From Geotalea toluenoxydans JCM 15764 (GTDB lineage: Bacteria > Desulfobacterota > Desulfuromonadia > Geobacterales > Geobacteraceae), in NCBI RefSeq assembly GCF_001311985.1, contig NZ_BBCJ01000018.1, positions 24,974 to 88,973 of the forward strand: a DNA stretch of 64,000 nucleotides. The letters are read 5' to 3'. Position numbers and translations under genes: made by a program. Positions 50,128 through 59,441 of this stretch are shown here, piece by piece. A model generated the notes under the pieces. It made no database searches and was not told the origin of the DNA. It worked only from the letters and a program-made list of their open reading frames with translations. How positions within the stretch are numbered: the stretch's first letter is position 1; the number at the start of each line of letters is the position of its first letter.

Positions 50128-50567
50128 AGGTCGTCGGGGACCTTGACGATGGAGAGAAACAACCCCAGATTACGGATGGCTTGGGAAAAGCTGTCGTAGT
50201 CAACCGGCTTGGTAACATAGATATTGCACCCCAGACTGTAACATCGACTGATTTCCCGGGGATTTTCGGTGGTGGTGAGCATGACCACCGGAATGTTTCT
50301 GGTGCGCTCATTTGCCTTGATTCTGCTCAGCACCTGATAGCCATCCATCACCGGCATGTTCAGGTCGAGAAGGATCAGAAACGGCACCCTGTTCTCATGA
50401 CCGGTGAACTCTCCCTCATTGAACAGAAAATCAATCGCTTTCTGGCCATTATCCAGATGTATTATTTCGTTGGCCACTCCTGCGCGACGCAGGTTCTTTT
50501 CGATAAGCCGTGCATGGCCCGCGTCATCCTCCACCAGAAGGATGGTTACGCTTTGATGACTGGACAT
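50124..50567 (-). CDS. Single-domain response regulator (Rcp1/CheY-like)
   Basis: A 147-aa receiver domain alone. Acidic pocket VEDD, phospho-acceptor in LILLDLNMPVMDG, switch Thr in VVMLTTT, and the conserved Lys in YVTKPVD. The length and the long insert after beta-3 match phytochrome-associated Rcp1-type regulators that often pair with kinases lacking their own receiver. GAGGGAGACCT stands before the ATG. It is the first gene of the signalling operon. Confidence 0.92.
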   Translation of the reverse strand: MSSHQSVTILLVEDDAGHARLIEKNLRRAGVANEIIHLDNGQKAIDFLFNEGEFTGHENRVPFLILLDLNMPVMDGYQVLSRIKANERTRNIPVVMLTTTENPREISRCYSLGCNIYVTKPVDYDSFSQAIRNLGLFLSIVKVPDDL

Positions 50568-50701
50568 AGGTCTCCCTCGCCTTTGTTGTTGGCATTACAT
50601 ATGCCTTATCGGCAGATTGCCTGAAAGCTTAAGGTAACCTCAAAAATTAATGAGAGAACTAAAGGATGGCTGGTTCTGGCTTGGCGGGGAGACGGAGGGC
50701 C

Positions 50702-50747
50702 AGGAGTCTGTCGGACTTAGGGATTCATTCCAAGTCGACAGACTCCT
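50702..50747. repeat. Long hairpin overlapping the znuB stop codon
   Basis: AGGAGTCTGTCG (50702-50713) pairs with CGACAGACTCCT (50736-50747), with further imperfect inner pairing. It ends the zinc operon and the last bases of znuB. There is no T-tract on the minus strand, so it may act by RNA protection or as a weak terminator. Confidence 0.6.
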
Positions 50748-51566
50748 AGCGCCGGCGGAGCAATCTGAAGCAGAACGAGGCAGCGAAGATGACGAAGTTG
50801 AAGAGGACGATGGTGGCGCCGGCGGGGAGATTGAGGACAAGGGAGAGACAGATGCTGATCATGACCGTACCCATGCCTATCAGGCTGAAGAGAATATTGC
50901 CCCCTTGAAGCTGCGTGCAAGCTGCAGGGCGGATACGGCGGGCAGGATGAGGAGTGCAGAGATGAGCATGATTCCTACCACTTTCATGGCCAACACCACG
51001 GTCAGGGCAGTCAAAAGCACCAGGACCATATTGATGCGGCTGGTCTGTATGCCGGCACTTCTGGCCAGGTCTTCATCGAAAGTGGTGGCAAAAAGTTCGT
51101 TGTAAAAGAGAAAGATGGATATGAGGACCACCAGGAACAACACTGCGGCAAGCATAAGCTCGGTCATACTGATGGAAAGGATATTGCCGAACAGGTAGCT
51201 GAAAAGATCAACATTGAAGCCGCCGGCCTTGCTCGCCAGCATTACACCGACGGCGATGCCCAGGGAGGAGACGATGCCGATGGCAGTATCACCGTAGATT
51301 TTCGCCTTGTCGGTCAGCTTCAATATTCCGATGGAGGCAAGGAGCACCACCGGGATGGCAGCCATGGTCATAAAAACTGACTGGAACCCCAGAAATAGCG
51401 CCAGGGCGACGCTGCCGAAGGTCACATGGGCAAGCCCGTCGCCGATAAGGGAAAAACGGCGCAAGACGAGAAAGATCCCCAAAGTGGAGCAGAGTACGGC
51501 AATCAGCGACCCACCGACCAGGGCGCGCTGCAAAAATCCATAGCTGAGTATTTCCGCCAGATCCAT
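50746..51566 (-). CDS. znuB: Zinc ABC transporter permease ZnuB
   Basis: Membrane subunit of the ZnuABC zinc importer, about 272 aa with about eight helices. The family phrases RRFSLIGDGLAHVTFGSVAL and LLILPAVSALQLARSF are present. A frameshift at about 50893 scrambles the end; repaired, it reads SLIGMGTVMISICLSLVLN and ends CFRLLRRR at the stop at 50746-50748. It follows znuC by 12 bp in a zur-znuA-znuC-znuB operon. Confidence 0.9.
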
Positions 51567-51578
51567 GAGTTTCCTATG

Positions 51579-52433
51579 TTACCTTAGTTTTAGCCGACCG
51601 TTTACCTTCATCAATCCCCCCTGTTCCAGAGGGGGGGAAGCGAACACCGTGAGCAGGGGGGTCCGAGCAGGGTGGTTCAACTCAATGCCGGTGGCAGACC
51701 ACATGCTGAGCTTTTCGCCGAAAAAACCGGTCATTTCAGCCGATTTGCAGAAGTCGTCAAAACCACCATAAAATATCACCCGCTTGTCCAGATAAAGCAG
51801 CTTTGTCGCATAGCGGCCGATGGTGCCGGTATCGTGGGTGATGAGGATGACGGTGGTGTTTCGCTCCCGGTTCATATCGGCGATCAACTGGTAAAAATGC
51901 TCCCTGGTTTCCGGGTCCAGGGCCGTTGTAGGCTCGTCCAGGACAAGCAGCTCAGGCTCGTTGACCAGCGCCCGTGCCAGCAGAACCCGTTGCCTGAGCC
52001 CCCCCGAAAGCTCGCCGATCATCTTGTCGGCGATGTGGGCAATATCCATCCACTGCAGCGTCTTTACCACCGCTGCCGCATCATTTCTGTCAAAGCGCCG
52101 GGGAAAACCCTTTGCAGCAAGGCGGCCCAGACGAACTACCTCCATAACAGTGGCAGGGAAGTTTGGATTAAAGAACTGCAACCCCTGGGGCAGATAGCCG
52201 ATGCGACGCCAATCGCGAAACTGGGCAAAAGGGGTGCCGAACAGGGATATGGTTCCCTTCTCGGGCTTGATCAGGCCGAGGATCGATTTGACCAGGGTGC
52301 TTTTGCCCGAACCGTTGGGACCGACCACCCCCACGTAATCACCGGAGTGAACGGCAAAGGTCAGATCCTGCAGTACATCGGCCCCCTGATAGCCCGAGCA
52401 GAGACCTTTCACGGAAAGCGCTTCTATGGACAT
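51579..52433 (-). CDS. znuC: Zinc ABC transporter ATPase ZnuC
   Basis: A 284-aa ABC ATPase: Walker A GPNGSGKSTLVK, Q-loop YLPQGLQF, signature ELSGGLRQRVLLARAL, Walker B LLVLDEPTTALD, and the switch His in LITHD. The C-terminal ~35 residues (after SAEMTGFFG) extend past the ATPase fold. Its ATG overlaps the znuA stop by 10 bp. Energises ZnuB. Confidence 0.92.
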   Translation of the reverse strand: MSIEALSVKGLCSGYQGADVLQDLTFAVHSGDYVGVVGPNGSGKSTLVKSILGLIKPEKGTISLFGTPFAQFRDWRRIGYLPQGLQFFNPNFPATVMEVVRLGRLAAKGFPRRFDRNDAAAVVKTLQWMDIAHIADKMIGELSGGLRQRVLLARALVNEPELLVLDEPTTALDPETREHFYQLIADMNRERNTTVILITHDTGTIGRYATKLLYLDKRVIFYGGFDDFCKSAEMTGFFGEKLSMWSATGIELNHPARTPLLTVFASPPLEQGGLMKVNGRLKLR

Positions 52434-53351
52434 TGCAGCCCCGTCCTCAGGTTCTTGAGATTTTCTTCCATAAGGGAGATGAAGGTCACTCCCCGGTCAA
52501 AGTCTGCCTTGCCGATATTGTGGGCGCCGTGCAGTCTGAGCAGCTGCGCCCCTGTCTCCCGGGCAATGGTTTCGGCAACGCGGGGATTGAGCAGCTCCTC
52601 GGTATAAATATACTTGAGCCCGCTGCTTCGCATCTGCCTGATAAGGGAGGTGAGTTTGCCGGCGGTCGGCTCGGCATCGGCATTCAGGGCATAGGCTGAT
52701 TGGTAGTTGAGGTTATAGCGACGAGCCAGGTAACCAAAAGCAAAATGTCCCCCATGGAGGAAATCCCTGGTCGCGCACCGGGACAGGCCCGCCTTGAATC
52801 GCCGGTCCAGATCTGCCAGTTTTGCCTTGTAGGCAGCGGCGCTGGCCGTATAATAATCCCGGTTGGCGGGATCCTTTGCCACCAGGGCGGCCAGGATGTT
52901 GTCGGCAATGATCCGGTCATTGTCGAAATCGAGCCAGATATGCGGATCAAGGCTCCCGGCACGATGACCATGCCCATCCTCCTCAGCCTTTTCTTCCCCC
53001 GCCTTGTACAGGTTCACTCCCCGGCTGGCATCCACCGTCAGCCCCTTTTTGGCCGTCGCTTCGACTATTTGCGCCGCCCAGGGCTCCATGTACCTGTTGG
53101 TGAAGATGAAGATATCGGCCCGGCTGACACGGATAATGTCGTCCGGTTTCGGCTCGAAGCTGTGGGGTTCCATGCCGGGAGGCAGCAGCAGAGTCACATC
53201 GACTTTGTCACCGCCGATCTGCCTGGTAAAGTCGTAGAGGGGGAAGAGCGTCGTTACCACTTTCAGCTTACCCGAATTGTGCTGCTCCCTTTTTTCGCAG
53301 GAAAAGTGCCGGCACAAGCAGGAGCATGAACAGGAAAAGAAAATTTTTCAT
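52424..53351 (-). CDS. znuA: Zinc ABC transporter substrate-binding lipoprotein ZnuA
   Basis: Cluster A-I metal-binding protein, about 309 aa. A start at ATG 53351 (MKNFLFLFMLLLVPALF), with AGGAACC upstream, gives a lipoprotein signal with Cys in the lipobox. One base is lost at about 53300 between the signal and CEKREQHNSGKLKVVTT. Metal ligands fit the family: MEPHSFEP, the charged loop EEDGHGHRAG, HGGHFAFGYLARRY and YTEELLNPRVAETIARETG. The start overlaps the zur stop (TATGA). Confidence 0.9.
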
Positions 53352-53773
53352 ATGGTTCCTCCCTGGCTTTCCGAACATTCGCGGCAGAGGCCGTTTACCT
53401 GCACGATATGGGAGAGGACGGTACCGCTGACCTTCTTTTCGATCTCTTCCATACCGCAGAAATTGATATCCTCCACCTTGCGGCAGGAAAGACAGATGAA
53501 GTGGTGGTGATGGTGGCCGTTGGGGCAGAAATAGTAGTAGAGTTGCCTGTTTGGATGAATGACCTTGGTGATGAGTCCACCATTGGCCAGTTCTTCCAGA
53601 TTGCGATAGACGGTTGGCAAGCCGATGCTGTCGAAATTCTTTTGCAGCTTGCGCCAGACCTCTTCCGGGCTTGCATAGGATAATTCCTCAGCCAGCAAGG
53701 AGAGGATCGCCAGCCTTTTCGGTGTTGCCTTCAGCTTGAGCTCTTTAAGGTACTGATTAAAATTGTCGGACAT
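53348..53773 (-). CDS. zur: Fur-family zinc uptake regulator
   Basis: A 141-aa Fur-family repressor. The winged helix (about 1-80) contains LPTVYRNLEELANGGLI. The dimerisation domain has the metal-binding run HHHHHFICLSC and a second CxxC in GLCREC that holds structural zinc. TTGGAG precedes the ATG. Being the first gene of a znuACB operon, it is most likely Zur rather than Fur or PerR. An AGAAATGATTTCT palindrome 34 bp upstream suggests autoregulation and zinc-dependent repression of the whole operon. Confidence 0.88.
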   Translation of the reverse strand: MSDNFNQYLKELKLKATPKRLAILSLLAEELSYASPEEVWRKLQKNFDSIGLPTVYRNLEELANGGLITKVIHPNRQLYYYFCPNGHHHHHFICLSCRKVEDINFCGMEEIEKKVSGTVLSHIVQVNGLCRECSESQGGTI

Positions 53774-53806
53774 ATTGCTCCAAGATAGATTGTCCCTGAT
53801 CTAAAT

Positions 53807-53819
53807 AGAAATCATTTCT
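53807..53819 (-). promoter_or_regulatory. Predicted Zur/Fur-type operator
   Basis: AGAAATGATTTCT is a perfect palindrome around a central G, 34 bp upstream of the zur start. The AT-rich flanks and position over the expected promoter are typical for Fur-superfamily boxes. No experimental consensus for this organism is known to me. Confidence 0.6.
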
Positions 53820-54115
53820 TTTTAGAATACCCCAATTTTGCCCACTGTCAAGGTTTTATCCCGGCTGCAGGTTTCCGGCCCAGGAGGGGAAAATGAAGTA
53901 AGTGTGTATCGAGGCAGGCATTTGACCATTCAATAATGGGGTTTGGCGGTAACCGGGGTGGCTGCGGGATAATGGCAGAAGAAGCAAGAACCGGGAGCTT
54001 GTCTTCTCCACCCAACGGAAACGCCGTTGAAGGCATTGGCGGGTTTGATGGGTGAATGATCTGGCAAATATCTTGCTAATTAAGACCATTCCACAAGCAA
54101 AATTGGACCCTGCCA
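53820..54115. other. Intergenic region between zur and the PilZ-like gene
   Basis: No credible gene. It is the divergent promoter region for zur (minus) and the PilZ-like gene (plus). I see no riboswitch, tRNA or clear promoter beyond the Zur box at its left edge. Confidence 0.4.
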
Positions 54116-54942
54116 ATGTCAGAGCAAAACCTTTATTACTGGGATTATTTCCATGTCAACCAGAGAGCCAGGGTCGACCTGCCCCTAGGCAACGGCCGTT
54201 TCTTCCACGAGTGGGCCGTTATCAACTTCGCACATGGAGATCTCATAACCCTCAGACTGTCAAGGGATGTGCTCCCCCACGACCTTCTGCTGGCAAAGGG
54301 GGAACCGGTGTCGGTCAGGGCAGGAAGCGGCGGCCAGGGTTACCGTTGCCATGCCGTTATAGAAGATGTGGAGCTGGAAAAGGTGACATTGAGATTGAGC
54401 GGCTCGGTAATCCCCGATGAACTGAGGCTTATTTCCGCCTGGATACACTGCTGGAGTTTAACTATTTTCCTGCCGGCAAGGAAGAAACCTGGGAACTGCC
54501 CGGCAATCGCTGCATTATCGGCACCGGAACAGGCTGTGCAAAACCGTCATCACTGCAGTGGAACTTTCAGCGCTCCAGACTCATGGAAATGTGCAATGAC
54601 AAGGGAAACGGCGAAAGTCATGCTGCCCAGCCCATCATCGTCAATATTAGTGGTGGCGGACTGAGAGCACAAACGGTGGAAGAAATCCAGGTCGGATCAG
54701 TGTTCAACCTCGCTTTTCACCTGCCCAACAGCCAGCCCCATCAGGTTCAGACCCTGGCCGAGGTAATCTACTGCCAGCCGCTCCCTTCCGTGTGGCATAC
54801 CAGTACCAGCTTCTCCACCGGCATGAGATACCTTAAAATCAATGAGCGCAACCGGGACAGCATCATAAAATTCGTCTGCAGTGAAGAAATAAAAAAAATC
54901 AGGAGCTGCAACAAGAATTTTCATTCCATGGTCTCAAGCTAG
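54116..54942 (+). CDS. PilZ-like / YcgR-type protein
   Basis: About 275-aa soluble protein and the only plus-strand gene in the window. The N-terminal YcgR-like beta domain (about 1-110) is followed by AYFRLDTLLEFNYFP and a C-terminal PilZ-like part with IIVNISGGGLRA (compare D/NxSxxG of PilZ c-di-GMP pockets). The arginine-rich RxxxR motif is weak (FQRSR). One base is missing at 54425-54427 (GG for GGG). It may bind c-di-GMP. The 3' end overlaps convergent cobD by 9 bp. Confidence 0.7.
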
Positions 54943-56025
54943 CCTCCCCGCATCTCCCAGCGCCGTCTCCATCTCCCTGACCAACAGCTCGTTTTCCCAG
55001 CGCCTGCGTACCGCAACCCGGAAAAAACGGGTGTCCAATCCTTGGAAGTTCGAGCAATCCCTTATCAGTAGGCCACGGGCAAGAAGCCTTTGCCTCAGCT
55101 CAGCTGCCGTAGGACCTTCATCCAACCTGACAAGCAGATAGTTGGCTGCAGATGGGTAGACCGTCAAGCCATTCAGCGTTGCCAGCTGCGCGGCAAGCAG
55201 GGCTCGCTCCTCGGCGATTGTCTGCAAGGTGCGCAGGCGATAGCCGGTATCGGCAATGGCAGCAAGGCCGGCAACCTGGGCCGGAGTGTTGACGCTCCAT
55301 GGTTCCCGCAGAGACGCCAGCTCAGTAATGATCTCCGGTGACCCCATGGCATAACCCAGGCGTAGGCCGGGGATGGCGAAGAACTTGGTCATGGATCTGA
55401 GTATCACCCCCCCGCCGTCCAGGAGCAGATGCTTGGCCGATTCTGCCTCACAGAAATCCATGAATGCCTCATCCAGCACCAGAAAGGCGCCGGAAGCACG
55501 GCAGAGGCGGTAAATCACCTTGATGGTCCCCAGAGGGAGCATCTTGCCGGTGGGATTGCCGGGATTGCAGAGGAAGAGTGCATCAAAGCCGCCGGATAAT
55601 TTCTCTTCCAACAATGGGACCGACAGGGAAAAGCCATTCTCGGCGTCGAGCTCCAGATAGGCCACGTCCCATCCTGCCCGGTCCAAGGCCCTGGCATATT
55701 CAGAAAAGGCGGGGGCAATGACCAGCGCCCTCTTTCCCTTCAGAAAACGGGGCATCAGGTAAATCAACTCCGTTGAACCGTTGGCCACACAGACCGAATT
55801 CCGATCGAGGCCATGGAAAGCAGCCAGCCCGGAGGAAAGCTCGACAGCATCGGAATCCGGGTAATGGGTGTAGCGGTCGAAGGAGGAGATAAGCGCTTCC
55901 TTCACCGCTGTCGAAATACCAAGGGGGTTGATGCTGGCAGAAAAATCCGCGATGTCTTCCGGCTTTATCCCCAGGCTGCGGGCCACGCTGAAGACATTGC
56001 CGCCATGATCGAATGTGGTCTTCAT
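54934..56025 (-). CDS. cobD: L-threonine-O-3-phosphate decarboxylase
   Basis: PLP enzyme of about 363 aa that makes (R)-1-amino-2-propanol phosphate for the cobalamin nucleotide loop. It is a fold type I aminotransferase related to HisC. FSASINPLG, NGSTELIYLMP, NPGNPTGK and VLDEAFMDF are visible, and the PLP lysine lies in SMTKFFAIPGLRLGY at about residue 215. The start is ATG 56025 (MKTTFDHGGN), with AGGAATAAGG upstream. It follows cbiB by 8 bp; CbiB uses the product of CobD. Confidence 0.9.
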   Translation of the reverse strand: MKTTFDHGGNVFSVARSLGIKPEDIADFSASINPLGISTAVKEALISSFDRYTHYPDSDAVELSSGLAAFHGLDRNSVCVANGSTELIYLMPRFLKGKRALVIAPAFSEYARALDRAGWDVAYLELDAENGFSLSVPLLEEKLSGGFDALFLCNPGNPTGKMLPLGTIKVIYRLCRASGAFLVLDEAFMDFCEAESAKHLLLDGGGVILRSMTKFFAIPGLRLGYAMGSPEIITELASLREPWSVNTPAQVAGLAAIADTGYRLRTLQTIAEERALLAAQLATLNGLTVYPSAANYLLVRLDEGPTAAELRQRLLARGLLIRDCSNFQGLDTRFFRVAVRRRWENELLVREMETALGDAGRLA

Positions 56026-56033
56026 CCTTATTC

Positions 56034-56994
56034 CTATCTGTAAATGACAGCTGCAAAGACAACGAATCCAGCCAAAAGCAGCATCTCTGCCCCGTACATG
56101 AGGCGTACGGCGCATGGCAGGCTGCCAGTGACAGGGGATAAACGGGGTCGCCGATGGTCGGCTTGGCCACAGGCTTGCCGAAGTAGTGATTTACCCCTCC
56201 CAGCTGCACGCCAAGGGCACCGGCTGCTGCCGCTTCGGGAATGCCGCTGTTGGGGGAGGAATGGTTGCGCCCGTCGCGGCGCATGATGCGCCAGGCACCC
56301 CCTGCCGACAGCCCGGCAAAGGGAGCTGCAAGAACCAGCAACAGGCCGGTTAGCCTGGCCGGCAGGTAATTGGCCAGGTCGTCAAAACGAGCCGAGGCCC
56401 AGCCGAAGTGGAGATAGCGGTCGTTTTTATAGCCGACCATGGAGTCGAGGGTGTTGACTGCCTTGTAGGCCAGCCCCAGCACAGGTCCACCGATCATCAG
56501 GCAAAGGAGCGGAGCGATGACACCGTCTGAGGTATTTTCCGCCACAGTTTCCACCACCCCGCGGATGATCCCCGTTTGATCAAGATCATCGGTATCTCGG
56601 CCGACAATGCGCGACAACCAAATCCTTGCCGCCGGCAGCTCACCCTTCCGCAGAGCATCCACAACCAGCATCGACTCCCGGTGCAGGGAGCGGGAGGCAA
56701 GACAGGTCCAGGAAAGATAAATGGCCACTGCTGTGGCAAGGACAGGATGGATCAGTGCGGCAATTTTCAGCAGCAGGGCCGCCGATAGACAGGTGATGCC
56801 GACGGTGATACAGAGAAGGGCAATGCCGCCCCATCGCGCATCGGTAAAGATCCGCCGCAGGTGCGCCTCCAAAAACAATATCAGCCTGCCGATGCCCACC
56901 ACCGGATGGGGCAGACCGGAGGATCTCCCAGCAGCAGATCCAGTATAACTGCAACAACGACGACAAACACGTGATTGGTGAAAGGCTCAGACAT
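56034..56994 (-). CDS. cbiB: Adenosylcobinamide-phosphate synthase
   Basis: Integral membrane enzyme of about 320 aa that attaches aminopropanol (phosphate) to the corrin. It starts at ATG 56994 (MSEPFTNHVFV). Frameshifts at about 56913 (restoring WPHPVVGIGRLI) and about 56137 (restoring LSPVTGSLPCAVRLMYGAE) are bridged; the stop is at 56034. Family phrases: ENTSDGVIAPLLC, KAVNTLDSMVGY, GRNHSSPNSGIPEAAAAGALGVQLGG. A raw reading that fuses this gene to cobD sequence is an artefact. Confidence 0.88.
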
Positions 56995-57008
56995 GGGAGA
57001 ACCGCTCT

Positions 57009-59435
57009 TTAATGGTCTGCTTTGGCAGATTTCAGCCCGCAGATTGCAAACAGCCGGTCCATGTCCAGATGGCGCTCCAAATGATCGGCCAGCAGTTCGT
57101 AGGGGTCTTTGATGGGGATGACCTTGTGCCGCTCGCGCAGTCCTTTGCTGCGCCTGATGCCATTGAGGAAGGCAGTTCTGAACCCGGCATTGTCGAAGAT
57201 GCCATGCAGGTAAGTGCCGTGAATCCTGCCATCCATTGATACTGCACCATCTTCAATGTCCACCAGCCGATCCGAGCGGCATTCTATCCTGGCAAAGGGC
57301 AGGGCGTTGTCGCCACGGGTGGTTTCTCCCATGTGAATCTCGTAGCCGGTCAGCTCCCTGCCGCCATCTGCCAGATCCATCTCCGCCAGCAGATGGCCTG
57401 TCACCTGGTGGGTCTCCTTCTGCATCAGCATCACCGTCTCCACATCAAGCAGAGACAGCCCTTCCGCCTCCTTGATGTCCGACTCCACATTGAAGGGGTC
57501 CAGGACCCGCCGCCCCAGCATCTGGTAGCCGCCGCAGATGCCGAAAATGGCGCCGCCGAATTCGCGGATCGCCTTGTACAGGCCCCGTTCCATGAGAAAG
57601 TAAAGATCGGTGAGGGTCGATTTGCTGCCGGGAAGGATGATCAGATCCAGCCCCTTCATCTGCTGGGGGCTGTCGATGTAACGGAGTTCCACGTCCGGCT
57701 CGTTCTCCAGTGCATCGAAATCGGTATAATTGGACATGCGCGACATCCTGATCACACCGATCTGCAGCTTGTCTCCGGCCGCATGACGTAAGCGGGAGGC
57801 AGCCGTACGGCTTTCCAGCGGGACGCTGTCCTCATCGGCAATGCGGAAACCCTGGAAATAGGGGATGACTCCCAGCACCGGCAGCCCGGTCCGTACCTCC
57901 ACAAAATCTATCCCGGACTTGAGGAGCGAAGCGTCTCCTCTGAATTTATTGATGATGATACCTTTGACCATCGCCCGCTCGGCCGGTTCGAGAAGCTCAA
58001 TGGTGCCGACGATCTGGGCAAAGACCCCCCCCCGATCGATGTCCGCCACCAGGATCACCGGGCAACCCGCCATCTCGGCCACCTTCAGGTTGGCAATATC
58101 GTGCTGCTTCAGGTTTATTTCGGCAATGCTGCCGGCCCCTTCGATGACGATGAAATCATGGCACTGCCTGAGGCGACTGAAACTCTCCTTGACCCTGACA
58201 AAAGCCTCCGGCTTGTAGGCATTGTATTCGGCCACCTTCATGTTGCCGATCACCCTCCCCTGGACGATGACCTGGCTCCCCACATCAGAGTTCGGCTTGA
58301 GGAGCACCGGATTCATGTCCACGTGGGGGGCAATGCCGCACGCTTCTGCCTGGACCGCCTGCGCCCGGCCGATCTCACCCCCTTCGGGAGTCACCGCAGA
58401 ATTGAGGGCCATGTTCTGGGATTTGAAGGGCGCGACAGCAATGCCCTTGTTTTTCAGGATGCGGCAAAATCCGGCGGTCAGAACCGATTTTCCCACATCG
58501 GAACCGGTGCCGCAGATCATCACGGCTCGGCCTGTGGCCGGTTCGAAGTTCGAGGTTCCAGGTTTGAAGTTCGAGGTTCGAGGTTCGAAGTTCGAAGTTA
58601 CAAGCTCGGACTGCAAAGACCCAGGTTCCAGATGAAGCGCTCGGCACTCGGTGTCATTGGTTTGCAACCTCGAACCTCGAACCTCGAACTCCGAACTGGT
58701 CTTATACCCCCGCGGCGTGACCATCCGCCCTTTCTGATCGACAAAGGTGGCCGAGTTGCCGATGATGACGATGGAAAACATATCGATGTCATGATCCAGC
58801 ATCTGGTCAAGGGTGGTGACAACCATGTTTTCACCCTCGCGGCAGGCATTACGCACGATGCCCACCGGGGTGCCGGCAGCACGCAGCGCAGCAATAATTG
58901 CCCGTGCCGCTTCGATTTGCATGGTCCGCCCCTTGCTCTTGGGATTGTAGAGGGCGATGACAAAGTCTGCCGCAGCTGCCGCCTCAACACGCTTTTCGAT
59001 GACCGGCCACGGGGTGAGCAGGTCGGAAAGGGAAATTACGGCAAAATCGTGCATCAGCGGTGCCCCGAGCACGGCAGCTGCAGCCTGGACTGCCGAAACC
59101 CCTGGAATGATGATAATCTCAGGCGGTGCGGGCAGGTTTTCTGCCAGCTCCAGGGCCAACCCGGCCATGCCGTAGACTCCCGCATCACCGCTGGAAACCA
59201 GCGCCACCGACTTGCCCGAACAGGCTATGGAGAGGGCCTGGTTGCAGCGTTCCACCTCCTTGAGCATGCCCGAGGAGACCACTTCCTTGCCTGCCAGAAG
59301 TGGGGTGATGAAGTCCAGGTAGGTCTTGTACCCGACGATCACATCGGATGAGACCAATGCCTCCCGGGCCTCGAAAGTCATGTGGTTGAGCCCGCCGGGG
59401 CCGATGCCGACTATGTATAGTGCCGATTGCGCCAT
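57009..59435 (-). CDS. cbiH-cbiP: Fused precorrin-3B C17-methyltransferase / cobyric acid synthase
   Basis: One 808-aa frame joins two cobalamin enzymes. Residues about 1-245 are CbiH/CobJ (IVGIGPGGLNHMT, SSGDAGVYGMAG, IPGVSAVQAAAAVLG, IVRNACREGE), a SAM-dependent ring-contraction methyltransferase. Residues about 310-808 are CbiP/CobQ: ATP-binding GTGSDVGKSVLTAGF, then a class I amidotransferase with Cys in FGICGGYQMLG and His in GTYLHGIFDN, which amidates adenosylcobyrinate. The ~60-residue linker (about 248-306) is low-complexity (FEVRGSRL, TSNFEPRTSNF) and is encoded by GAACCTC-type DNA repeats, so the fusion may have arisen when a repeat removed a stop codon. Start 7 nt after the upstream gene stop. 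Confidence 0.88.
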   Translation of the reverse strand: MAQSALYIVGIGPGGLNHMTFEAREALVSSDVIVGYKTYLDFITPLLAGKEVVSSGMLKEVERCNQALSIACSGKSVALVSSGDAGVYGMAGLALELAENLPAPPEIIIIPGVSAVQAAAAVLGAPLMHDFAVISLSDLLTPWPVIEKRVEAAAAADFVIALYNPKSKGRTMQIEAARAIIAALRAAGTPVGIVRNACREGENMVVTTLDQMLDHDIDMFSIVIIGNSATFVDQKGRMVTPRGYKTSSEFEVRGSRLQTNDTECRALHLEPGSLQSELVTSNFEPRTSNFKPGTSNFEPATGRAVMICGTGSDVGKSVLTAGFCRILKNKGIAVAPFKSQNMALNSAVTPEGGEIGRAQAVQAEACGIAPHVDMNPVLLKPNSDVGSQVIVQGRVIGNMKVAEYNAYKPEAFVRVKESFSRLRQCHDFIVIEGAGSIAEINLKQHDIANLKVAEMAGCPVILVADIDRGGVFAQIVGTIELLEPAERAMVKGIIINKFRGDASLLKSGIDFVEVRTGLPVLGVIPYFQGFRIADEDSVPLESRTAASRLRHAAGDKLQIGVIRMSRMSNYTDFDALENEPDVELRYIDSPQQMKGLDLIILPGSKSTLTDLYFLMERGLYKAIREFGGAIFGICGGYQMLGRRVLDPFNVESDIKEAEGLSLLDVETVMLMQKETHQVTGHLLAEMDLADGGRELTGYEIHMGETTRGDNALPFARIECRSDRLVDIEDGAVSMDGRIHGTYLHGIFDNAGFRTAFLNGIRRSKGLRERHKVIPIKDPYELLADHLERHLDMDRLFAICGLKSAKADH
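58536..58702. repeat. Imperfect inverted cluster of GAACCTC-type short repeats inside cbiH-cbiP
   Basis: The plus strand carries tandem TTCGAGG / TTCGAAG units at 58541-58603 and the complementary AACCTCG units at 58666-58695, so the arms can fold back. Translated, they form the linker between the two enzymes. Such repeats usually lie between genes. Confidence 0.75.
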
Positions 59436-59441
59436 TGCTTG

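Noticed and set aside
53848..54036. Small proline-rich protein between zur and the PilZ-like gene
   Set aside because: No start signal or similarity; composition looks like random open frame.
55700..56902. Fusion of CbiB with a second protein
   Set aside because: The C-terminal part reads cobD antisense-frame sequence. Repairing one base gives the normal CbiB terminus and stop at 56034.
58536..58702. CRISPR array
   Set aside because: The repeats are 7-8 bp units without regular spacers and lie inside a coding frame. No cas genes are present in the window.
58101..59351. Long plus-strand frame of 416 codons
   Set aside because: It is antisense to cbiH-cbiP, which has strong family motifs; it remains open because of GC codon bias.
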